64,000 bases of DNA from Trogon surrucura (lineage: Eukaryota; Chordata; Aves; Trogoniformes; Trogonidae). Positions 21,299 to 31,450 of this stretch are shown here, one piece after another (positions within the stretch are counted from its first letter, which is position 1; the number at the start of each line of letters is the position of its first letter). The stretch lies in the NCBI GenBank assembly GCA_020746105.1, contig CM036633.1:11020501-11084500 (forward strand), read 5' to 3'. The position numbers and the translations under genes are program-made. The notes below the pieces were generated by a model that had not been told where the DNA came from, did no database searches, and saw only the letters and a program-made list of their open reading frames with translations.

Positions 21299-23972
21299 TA
21301 TGCTGAAAGCCTGCATTGAGTCACTTTTGAGGGAATAGGAAGGTTTCTTGGCTCTCTTCTCTACTGCATTCGTGCTGCCCCTCCAGGCACTCTGGGGATC
21401 TTTAGGGTTAGTGATCAGGTGATACAGCAGGATTGGAAGTGTCATGAGCATCTGCAGGGCAAATTCACCTGTCCTTTCAGTAGCCTCCAGCCTTTGGGGC
21501 TCTTCAGGCTGGTGGGCAGTGGCTCTGCAGGATCCTGTTTGTGGTTGGCAGAGCGTGTCCACCTGAGAAGGTGGTGCTGGGATCCAACCTGATCTTCAGC
21601 TAAAAAGAAGGGTTCATCTGACCCACCGTCTGCAGTATTTCTGCTGTTTCAGATGTGTGGATTCCACTAGGATCACATTTTATAGATGAGGGTCTGCTGT
21701 AACACTTTAATCTAGGTTTGAATATTATCTGGTAGGTCCAGCTGGAAACCCCAAGGCTGGGAGCTGGGATGTATTGGCTATAGGAGGGAAACCTGGGTGT
21801 GCATTCCTCCTGCAGCAAGCTGAGCATCACCAGAGCAAAACACAGCCTTTTCAAAAGCTACCTGGGATGCTGACTGCAGTTTCTGAGCACCACATTGAGA
21901 CTCCCAAGACAATCCCTCTCTTTTTTTTTCTCTTGCCCCTTTCCAGCTAGAAATTGAGGCATGAAAGCTGGTTGCTGTTTTTGCAAAGCCTTTGAATGCT
22001 GCTGACTTGTAGCTGCTTTGAACAAAACCCAAACTCGATCTAGAAGATTGTGGGCAGAAATGAGTCCTGACACAGAGACATACCCAGTCTGGAGGAGACC
22101 TCGGCCATCACTGGGCTCTTGAGTGAGCCCAGCCATCTTTTACCTTGGCTCATAATGGATCTGTTAGTGGGGTGTTGCTCAGTACTGCATTAATGGGAAC
22201 TCTGAGGTTCTTACAGCTACCTGCATATTGAGCACTGGGGAACCTGGTCTCACAGGATCCAGGACACGAGGGAACATGTGAGGAAATCTTGTAGGATAGG
22301 GCAGCGTGGAAGCCAGTGCTGTACAAGTGAAAGGGCTGATGCAAAGGTCTGTTCGTCTTTCAAAACTGCTAGAAAGTCATCCATGAGGCAACAAAAAAAT
22401 GTTCTAGGAAACATCTCCCTGATGATTGGAAGCAACATTCCTTCAAAATTTATCTCTTGGCCATTTAGTCACCTCTAACTTTGTTCTGTATTGGACATTT
22501 GCCTAGTAGGACAAAGTTTGGAGGCAGCCAGAAGTTTCTGCTGAATGTTAAATGGTCAGATAAGGATGAAGTTCACAGAGTACAGTTACACTTCTTTTCT
22601 CCCAGAAAATAATTTCCAGGATAAAAATGTTATCCTGTGTTTTTATTGTTATTTTCTGGTTACTGCATAGCTGAAATGCCATACTAAGTTGCAGTTCTCT
22701 CTGCATCCTGGAGATCATTTTCCACGAAGAATAGCAGGCAATGTTAGAAATTTGATAAGTGTCTTTCTCCTTTGATGAACTCCTGCCTAAAATCTGAGGC
22801 AGGAGATGAGGAATTTAGCATGAAGGATACAGACCAAGAGAAAGGACCTGACAGAAGCACAGTCACTCCCTTTGTTGCAATGCTTTAGGCTAACCATTAT
22901 TCACAGCCCTTTCCTCATATTGCATCTTTCATGATTTGCTTAAGCGATTTTAAATTGCTTTTGTGATTTCATTTAGCAGGGACCACAATAAAAGTGACCC
23001 TTGAGTCTATGAAATGAAACAGCCTGCACAAAGGGATTGAAGGCCTCAGCAGTGTGTGGGGTGACGGGTTTCTGTGCTGCACACAGCATGTTTGCACGGG
23101 ACAAAGAAAGGATAAAGGGCTCCCGATAAAATGGTGTGAGCGAGGAACATGCTACCAGCGGCTGCTCGAATAGCTACTGTAAAATCCCTGTTAGCCAACT
23201 CTTTGTCAGTGCAAATGAAGGGAAGAGCTTTGCCAGACAACCCATAGCATGCTCACCAAACAGTGGTTTGGGGTTTTTTTTGTGTCCAAAATAAAAGTTT
23301 GAGTTTTTTTCAGTGCTTTTCTCAGTAAGAAAGGCAGCAGGTAAATTGCACTGGAACACAAAGTGCATTTACTGAAGATTTGTTTCAGCAAAGCTCTTAA
23401 ACGGGACTTATTTTAGCTTATGATAAGGAGAAAAGCTGTCCAAAGCATAGCTCTTGTACTGTGTCCTCCTCCAAGATGATTCAGAGAGGCAGAGAGCTGG
23501 GGGTCAGCGAGGTGTTTGATGTGACATTGCAAGTCAGTAGAAACCTTTGGGGATGAGGTGGGGAGAAGCGGTTGTGTTGCTGCAACACAATTTACACTTG
23601 ATCCCTGCAAAATCTGTAAACAAATGGAAGGAACCTTCAGGGCTTGTTTTCCAGGTTATGCCTTTTTTTTGTATCCAAAACCCAGCCACTTGGGAAGGGG
23701 GTTACAACCCCCTTACCCTGATACCCTGCCTGTACCTCCCCAAACCTGTTAGCCTGCTGCAGTGATGACTCTTGATAACACTGTGACTTCCTGACTGTCA
23801 AATAGGTCTGAGCTGCTCCACAGCTGAAAAATGCACAAATGAAGTTGTTGCTTTTTTTGTTTTTTTTTTTAGCTGCTTTGTTGGGCTACTTTTATCTGTG
23901 CCAGAGAGCAAATTAGCCCTTGGTAACTCTATAATGGAGGAATCCCAAGCCTAACCTCTGCTTTCTTTCCAG
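21299..23972. other. Non-coding stretch, nothing recognised
   Basis: Frames of up to 92 codons at 21600-22136 (reverse) overlap one another and lack recognisable content. CAGGATAA (22617-22624) and TTATCCTG (22630-22637) form a small 8-base hairpin. T-runs at about 23272-23281 and 23850-23871 are low complexity. Confidence 0.45.
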
Positions 23973-24166
23973 AGGCTGCAAACAAGCCCCCGGGACTAGC
24001 TTCCCCTATCTTAGGCAAAAAGAAGGAAATGATAAAAAAGCGACCTATTTTCATGCTCTTTGGCTGCTCTTTACTGTTGATGACAAGTGGTCTGGTGATG
24101 TTAGACAGCTCCCAGGGGGATGAAGGGCAGGATTTGAAGCACTTTATCTGTGACACCTCATTTAAG
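23973..24166 (+). other. Candidate first coding exon of unknown gene (doubtful)
   Basis: A pyrimidine tract ending in CCAG (23971-23972 is AG) and a donor-like AAG/GTATTA (GT at 24167) bound a segment holding ATG at 24029. From there 46 codons run in phase to the donor. The peptide has a short basic start (KKR at residues 3-5), a hydrophobic stretch at about residues 7-25, then an acidic, polar tail. This is the shape of a type II membrane-anchor N-terminus. I do not recognise the family, and no downstream partner exon was found. Chance is the leading alternative. Confidence 0.15.
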
Positions 24167-25429
24167 GTATTACTCCCACTTCCCCCCATCTTGCAGAGAA
24201 CCAGTGTCTGGAAAGCCCTGGGGAAGAAATTGCTTGCGACCTTCCTTGCTTGGCCCCCTGCTAAAACACTACGGCTGGGGATGGGCACGGTGTGTTTTAT
24301 TCCTCCTACGTAGCACCTTTTGCCTGTGTGTTAGCAGGAGGCAGTGGTTGTGCTGTCACACTGCAACCTGGCTTCTTTCTCCTCTGAGCTTTCCAGGGGG
24401 ATTCAGTGTGTCTTTACACAAAGAACACAGCGCCCACCCCTTTCCTTACTGCTCCCCAAGACAAAGTTGTAAAAATAACTGCAACAACCCCAAAACAAAC
24501 TTTTATAGGGGAAGGAAGGAGAAGGCAACGGGAAGCTGAGGCATTGGGAGAAATCTGATTTTGAGATTTTTGTTGCTGTGGTGGCACAATTTCCTACGAT
24601 GCAGCTGTGTAATGAGTTCACATCTGTTAATGCCACATGTTGCTCGGCCTCGCACAGATGCAAAGTCTCAATTTTTCTAATTAGCAACAACATGAAGTAT
24701 ATCTTAATTTTCTGTCCCCCTTCCCTCTAATAAACGTGGTATTAACAAGGTTACATGCTGCTTTCACGGGGTTTAATTGAATGAGAAGTGAGATTGGGTT
24801 AGATCCCACCGTTCTTTTTGGGTGGGGTTTGCCCAGATGCAGTGACAGAGATTCATCACAACAAGCAGAACGCACAGGACAGGAGGTGGGGGCACGCACC
24901 CCCCTTTTACAGCAGCACTAGCAATCATAACCACCATTATCTGGACAACCCCTCTGTACCAGGCTGCATGTATGTGTGTTATATGCATAGATCTTTATTT
25001 TTTACAGTGTGTTTGTACAGAGAGGACCATAGCACGAGCTCTGAATCTCAGATTCAGCTGTATTTCTGGTCTGAGGGGATGGGGCGCACAGCCTAGGAGC
25101 AAGAGACGCTAGAAACTACCAAAGCCTTGAGAAATATACCAGTTGCATCAGGAGGGAACGAAAAAGGGACACCCCATATCTCTTCATGCCGTAGGTCCTC
25201 GGTGGCATCCGTATTTGAAACTGAGCAACTTTACTCCCTTCTGGCTGTGAAACACACTGTTGGAGCTACTGGGGGATCTGTGAGGACCAGCTGGAGTCCC
25301 CAGCTCAATGACCCAAGGGGACAGGGACTAGGGCAGGCAGAGGGTGGTGCTGCAGGATCCAGCCCTCCCTGGCCAGCCTGAATTCATATTCCACCTGACT
25401 CTGCTGGAAGAAATCCATGGGGACCCCAA
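24167..25429. other. Non-coding stretch, nothing recognised
   Basis: Overlapping frames up to 129 codons (24150-24539 forward) have no recognisable domain. A GCTGAGGCATTGGGAG word near 24536 faintly recalls an inverted MIR, but the flanks do not follow. No element is called. Confidence 0.45.
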
Positions 25430-25740
25430 CAGCAATTACTTGTGTGCTTTAATTGGCATTATCATTTTACTCGCTTGACAGAGATAAATCGCCCTATTGG
25501 GTAAGGCTGCTTCTGTGACAGCAAAAGCAGAAAGAAAGACTTTCTCCTTCTCTCTGAAATGGGAGATGACTACCAGTGTATCTTAATAATTAGTGCTGTT
25601 ATAATTAATCGGACTATTTGAGAGCCAATCTAACAAACAAATGGAGGGCTTGATTGTTCGGTAATTGACTGCTTGTTTCCAATATCATAACACTTGTTTC
25701 CATTTGTGCAAAGAAATAAAAAATAATCTGGGATTATTGG
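25430..25740. promoter_or_regulatory. Candidate conserved element, homeodomain-site cluster
   Basis: There are several separate homeodomain cores: TAATTG at 25450-25455, TAATTA at 25602-25607, TAATTG at 25672-25677, and AATAATTAG near 25584. Conserved-looking words such as GATTGTTCGG and ATAAATCGCCC carry retained CpGs. No simple repeats are present. This is one of the best enhancer candidates by composition. The target is unknown. Confidence 0.4.
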
Positions 25741-26835
25741 AGGGTTGGGCTTTGGCCCCAGTGAGGACAAGTGACTGTGTGAGAGAGCAAGGCGGAAAGG
25801 AGCATTCCCAGGGACTGAATGTCCCAGGGACCCATTTGTCTTGAAAACACACGCGTTCACACACACATACACAAGTGGTGATTCCTTCTGTTTCCTTGCT
25901 TTTCAAGCAGTTGCAGCCAGCTGTCACTGCCTGCGTGGGCAGTTTTAAGGAAAAGCAGGGTTTTCAGACCTTGACCTTTCCGTATCACTTGCAACCTGGT
26001 AGTCTTGGATGTGCTCTCTTGGTGGCTGTATTTCTTTCCTCGTCTTGTCTCTCCCCTTTCTCTCATACTTACCCTCTGCTCTACAGTGCAGACATGGGGT
26101 GCTCTGAATCCAGCAATATGTTGCTTGCTGAGGCTTTGAATGGGAGCACAAAGCATGGCCATGACAAAAAGTGTATTATGTGTTAATATGTATTTTATAC
26201 ATATAGTACTGGGTTTGCTGGGTGCAGACTGGACTGTGTATGATGCTCCTGCCTCCAAAGTAAGCAAAGAGAGGGTGGGCAGAATGTTGTACAGGCTTTC
26301 TTGATGTTTGGGTTTTTTTCTCCCACACTATTTACATGAGGAAAGCAAGACATGTTTTGTTGGTAAAATCTAGGTATGATGCTATCAGGTTCTGAAAAAC
26401 AGTTAAGGGTCAGCTGTTTTCCAGGAGGTTGCCTCATGCTATCCGGATGAGCACTTTTTTCTTTCTTTCACACAAAAACAAACACCTCCAAGTCCTCAAT
26501 GCTTCAGTGCTCCCATGGCACGTATTTAACTCCCATGGGCTTCTGAACTCCTGTCAGTGCTGACCTGGAAGAGGCTTTGTATCACATTAAAAAGGTATCA
26601 ATAGTCATGGCTGAGGTGACCCTACAGACAACCCCAGACTGTCACAGTTCTCTAGAATTGGCCTTGACCATTGGGTGTTCATGGATGGATACCCATGAGG
26701 CCTGAGGAAAACCATTTGGGGGATGGATTTGCTCCCAACCCAATTCCTCCCTGTTGCAGCAGAATTGCTGCTGTATCTGGAGAGGCTGTGAACAACTCTG
26801 CCAAGTGGCAACACTTCTCCCCACACCCAGTTTAA
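25741..26835. other. Non-coding stretch, nothing recognised
   Basis: A reverse frame of 136 codons (25857-26267) overlaps a 103-codon forward frame, and neither is recognisable. A short impure CA/GT patch sits near 25850-25872. Confidence 0.45.
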
Positions 26836-27110
26836 ATGAGATATGAATAATTGATTTGCCTCCTGAATAATTAATTGGATATTCAATAATGAAAGTAATT
26901 GTTTGCCTCATTCCCCCATTGATAATCAAGCTAATCTTATCCTTCAGTATGTGGGCCATACAGATATGTAAAGCAGCGAGAACAGTTTACGGGCCGATGA
27001 TACAGCTAATGTGCTCGGTGCGAGGTCACCTTGTCCAAATATCTCAGCAGCTCCCAGGGCCGCTCTGCGCCGGGTTATCCACCGCACAGCCAAGCTGTGT
27101 GCAGCAAGGA
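26836..27110. promoter_or_regulatory. Candidate element with 20-base-phased direct repeat
   Basis: TGAATAATT occurs at 26844-26852 and again at 26864-26872, exactly 20 bases (about two helical turns) apart. The second copy runs into AATTGG. A GATAATCAAGCTAATC segment follows, then a CpG-retaining stretch (about nine CpGs between 26976 and 27085). The phased repeat is direct observation. Binding by cooperating homeodomain proteins is inference. Confidence 0.35.
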
Positions 27111-29584
27111 TTGGGGTTGTAGGGAATTTTTTGGTGTGGTTTTTTTTTTTCCTCCTCATTTTCATTGCTGAACATTTCCCACCAGGGAGGAGTCTTCTTT
27201 TACAGTTTAAACAAAAGTCGTCAGAGGCCACTTGCTCCAATTAAGGCTTGCAAGAGGGGTTTGTTCTTCCTCTAGTCGATCGTGCGCAGATTAAAGAAAG
27301 CAAGCGGCTCTCTGAATTCAGGGGGCTGAGCTCTTCTAGAGGCATTAGAACTCAGCTCCACAGAGAGGCTCCAGAGCCAGAGCTTTCCTTTGCCCTTTAG
27401 AAATCAACATCAAACCTAAACATGTTAGTGCTGGGTTTGCAGCTGCTGCATTTTCATTTTTTTGTGATCTTCTAATGTTCCAAGTCCCGTGAAGCCTGGG
27501 AGGCTGAGCTGACATTTTTGTGGCATGAAGCAGACCTGCTCTCTGGAGAGGAGCTCAGCACTGGTAGTGGGGTTTGAATGGATGGCACAGCCCCAGGTTA
27601 TCTGGGAGGCACTTTTGGGATGTCCATCTGAGGTCCTCATGCAGTGGGTTTACCAGCACAGGCAGAGTTACTGTACCAGATCTGTTAAGCGTATCTGAGG
27701 TTGAACCACAATGTAACATCACAAAACCAAGTAACACAAAGAGAGATCCATGTTGGTGGGACCTGAGCCAGATGTTGGAGGCTTTAATACTTGCTCTTAC
27801 AAACTATAACACCAGGCCACCTTGCCTGCATCCTCTGTGTCCCAATAAGCTTATGATTCCTGCCCATTCCTACTGAGTCTGGGCAAGGCTTAGGGTCCCA
27901 TCAAACAATGTAAGCCACAAAATGTGGAAGCACTTGCAGGTGATGCATGTCCAGAGCCCAGAAATGCTGGTGCTAATGGGTTAATCCTCTGCCCCTGCTG
28001 CAGGCAGTTGCTGAGCAGAAAGGACATTCAGGATGCTCTGCTGTGAGCTACATGGGTTTTATTTTGGGCTTGTTTATAATGAAATTAAGACCTGAGAGAA
28101 GCCTGTCCTCATCATATTGTGTGTTTAAAGAGCAATTGCACTAATGAGAGAGCTTATCAACACTGCTGTGGGAGGATAAGCATAAAAAGCGTATTGAGAT
28201 ACCATGGACAGCTGAGTAAAGGATGGGACAGCCCAGAGCATGGGGGAGAAGCAGCTGTGCTGCTCTTGCTCCTGAGATATCTCTTGAGTCACCAACCTCA
28301 CACCCTCCTTGGGGTCTGGTCACTGGTCCATGCCCAGCAGAGATACAGCTCTCAAATGGTCTCAGATCCTGCTCTGAGTTTCTGCTGGGTCTCTCTGTAG
28401 CTGTCCCAAATGGAAGTTTCCTATGAGAGGCAACTGAAATACCTTTACTGTTTCGGGTTTTTAGGACATGGTTAGGATCTTTCAAACATCTTTTCCATTC
28501 TCAGTCCTTCCTCTAAAGACAGAGTTCAAATGGGATGGGCATTCCCAGCAAGGACTCTTTCATCCTGGAGCACAGGAGATTTAATCCATTGTACAAAATC
28601 TGTTAATTTGAGGTTACACTGAACAAGGCAGTGTCTGAGGTGTCTGCCTTGAGAACAGGAGATGAAGATGCAGTTTGGGAATATCAAGGCAGTGAGGTCC
28701 AGCTTTTTATATTTTGCCTTTAGCCTCAAACCTTCTAGGTGGCGAGTAGCCCTTGAGACAGAGAGAGCTGCCTGTGGCTGGTACATCCCAACACTTTGAG
28801 GCTTCAGCCTCCAGGTCCGTTCTTCACCTGGCAGCAGCAGCGAGTTAAAACCCGACGATTGGTGCACTGGTGTAAATGCCTATGTGGAAACCACTTAAAA
28901 CAAGAAAGTAAAGCAGCAGAGTGTTGCTGAAGAAGGGTCTGTTTGAGATAGTGCAATCTGGGAAACCCTCCACTGCAAAAGCTACTTGAATTTAGGTGCC
29001 TTTCATTTTAACTGGTTTAATTTCTCTATGAGGATTTTCATTTGAAAAGGTGGCAGGACCGACAGGACTCTGAAAGGTTCATCTTCAGCCAATTTACACT
29101 GCAACAGATTTATCATTTTGTCAGTAATTTAAGCAGAGACACTTGATTGCACATTCGTTTATACTGCTCAGAGCTGCTTGGTTGTGTGTTACCTGTGGAA
29201 AGCACGAGGACAGGTCACTGGGGCATTGCACAATGCTCGGAGTTTTCATAAGAAACCTCTGCAAATATGTCCACGGAGAAAGGAAAATGGTAGGAGCTCA
29301 TGAGCTGGGTAAAGACAATAAAACCCAACTTCACTTAAAGCTTTTTCCCCCGTCACGGGCTAATTTGGTGTGAAGATGGCAGCATCACCCTTCCCTCCCC
29401 TCCCTTTTCCAGGCTATAAAGAGGTTTGTGACGGGTTCCCAAGATCAAAGCTCCCTCTGTGATTTAATTGATGTGTGGCTGCTGCCTGAGAGGGGAGAGA
29501 AGCAGGGCTCTGGGGAGGGAAGGGGAGCCCTGAGGGATATACTGCAGCCCCACGGGAAGAAATACTGCAGAAAGCCGCCCACCT
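27111..29584. other. Non-coding stretch, nothing recognised
   Basis: This is ordinary mixed sequence. Frames of 93-114 codons near 28119-28867, on both strands, have no recognisable domain. A T-run lies at about 27140-27151. Weak AT-rich words occur near 28990-29130. Confidence 0.45.
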
Positions 29585-29840
29585 CTGCCTGGCGTTCGCA
29601 CCGTTATTTATGCACGCACATAAACGGTTTCATGCATCCCGCTGAAATCTCTGTTATTTGTCAATGGGATCCCCCCCTCCCGGTCTGCCTTAGCTAACAT
29701 TTACAGTAAATCTGTTACACTGACCATTAAATCTGAAGCTGCCCTGAGCGATAGTTTCAATGGGTGTGTTGACAGCCTGAGTGTTAATAATGATGCAAAC
29801 ACTAACCTGTTTATTGATTTGCTTTTTGTACCCTTCATCC
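29585..29840. promoter_or_regulatory. Candidate element with CDX/HOX-like inverted sites
   Basis: ACCGTTATTTATG (29600-29612) faces CATAAACGGT (29619-29628) as an imperfect inverted pair. Each arm ends in TTTATG or CATAAA, the core preferred by CDX and posterior HOX proteins. AT-rich words including GTTAATAATGATGC and CTGTTTATTGATTTG follow at 29780-29825, with FOX- and PBX-like cores. Binding is inferred. Confidence 0.3.
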
Positions 29841-30999
29841 TAGCTCACTCCTTCTCACTCTCGGAGGAGAAATCCTAGAATTAGTAATCAGGTGACAGCT
29901 CAGAGCCCCCGTCTGTTCCCAGCAGTGTCATCCAACCCAAACTCCTGGAGATAAATTACAGGTGCCGTATTCTGCCTCTGCCAGCCATTCAATATACTGT
30001 TACTCAGTGCAAGATGTAGTATTTGTCATTGGTGTCAGCAGACAGGAGAAGAAAAAAAAAAAACCCAACACATTAACACGGACATGAAAAGCTTTTAACT
30101 TTGACAAGAGAAGTGTAGGAAATTTTTAAATTTAGACCCTCCACTGAAGGCCACTGCCTATCCATTAAAGCCGCTTGTCAGGTGGTGGGTGGGGTGGAAC
30201 GGAGCTGGGACTGGGATGCTTAGAAGAATGTCGATGTGATTGTGGGACTGCTTCTTCCTCCTGCCAGGTAGACACCTGCCTACAACAATGCTCAGGAGCA
30301 TGAGATTGGTGAAGGACTTGTTGGGTTCCTGTGAACAAATCTGTCTATTCATGAGTCCAAATTCCTTGAAGCTGAGATTGAGCTAGGTTAACAGAGGGGA
30401 AGCAGTTTCAATTCACAACCTGGGGGGCCAGGAGCCAGCTGGGGGGACACAAGACAATCAGGGACATGGCCCCTAGGGCTGGTCCTGCTTGTCCCCTGCT
30501 GAGAAGCAGCTCAACTGACTCACATACTTCTAAAATACTGACCCTAAAGCAGTCCCATCTGAGCTACCTGGCAGAGTTCTTCAGATTGTAAAGTGTGAAG
30601 AGAGGTGCAGACAGAGCCTGAACAGGAGCCAGAGGCTCACTTCTCCAGGGGATCAGCTCTACATCAAGTCAGGAGCTGCAGATACTTTCCCCGGGTTGAC
30701 ACCATGTGGGATTCAGCACTATACACCACAGCTCTACTGATGAGCTACACAGGCTTGCGCAGGAACAAGTTGGAATTAAATGAAAGCTAGGCTTCGTATT
30801 CCCCATCCAGCAATGCTTTTTGACCTATGGTTTTTATGGTGAGGAGAGAAACGTGCCAGTAAATAAGCAGAATTTATAAACCCTGCAAGGGCTCTTATAT
30901 ACTCCCCAGGAACTGGGGCCCCAAAGGCTTTCAGTGGCATTTATAAGCTTCACTCAGACTCCTTAGTTCCTTTTATTTCTGCTAAGTTTATAATCTCAG
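29841..30999. other. Non-coding stretch, A-run
   Basis: An A-run sits at about 30052-30063. No gene or repeat family was recognised. The open frames at 30158-30790 are about 60 codons and unremarkable. Confidence 0.45.
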
Positions 31000-31450
31000 A
31001 AAAAGCAGTCTGCAGTGTTTATTAGCTGTGCTGCAAAGCTGAGGCAAAGCAGCTGATCCAAACAAAACACGAGTTTACCTGTACTGCTTAAACGTGGTTC
31101 AAAGCAAAGCCTCTTGTTCCATTTATTTTATTCTATCTTCTAATATGCACACATCACCAAACAGATAAATATGTGTTATTCTAAAAAATAAAGCTACACC
31201 CATGTTAAAAATCCTTATAGATGACTTAGTTCATTACAGATGCTTTAGTTCATTAGGAAGAAACTGAACTAAACATTCAGCAAACCACTAAAAGTGGAAG
31301 TTTGTCAAGTCCTTAATATTGGTATCTATGTGAATTCATAGTTGTGTCCGTAAGGGGAAAATAAAATCCAATAGGGTTAGTGCTAATAAAACACGTTTTT
31401 AAAAATTGCATCATTCACGTTTCAGTATGACTGATATTTTTTAAATAGGA
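31000..31450. promoter_or_regulatory. Candidate AT-rich regulatory island
   Basis: This low-GC segment has an imperfect direct repeat around 31215-31252, where GATG, then ACTTAGTTCATTA, is nearly repeated 23 bases later as GCTTTAGTTCATTA. TTTATTTTATT and CTAATAAAAC words are also present. It may be a regulatory element or just AT-rich spacer. Confidence 0.2.

Noticed and set aside
24530-24560. GCTGAGGCATTGGGAG, faintly like an inverted MIR tail
   Set aside because: The flanking bases do not follow MIR order on either side, so similarity over one short word is not enough.
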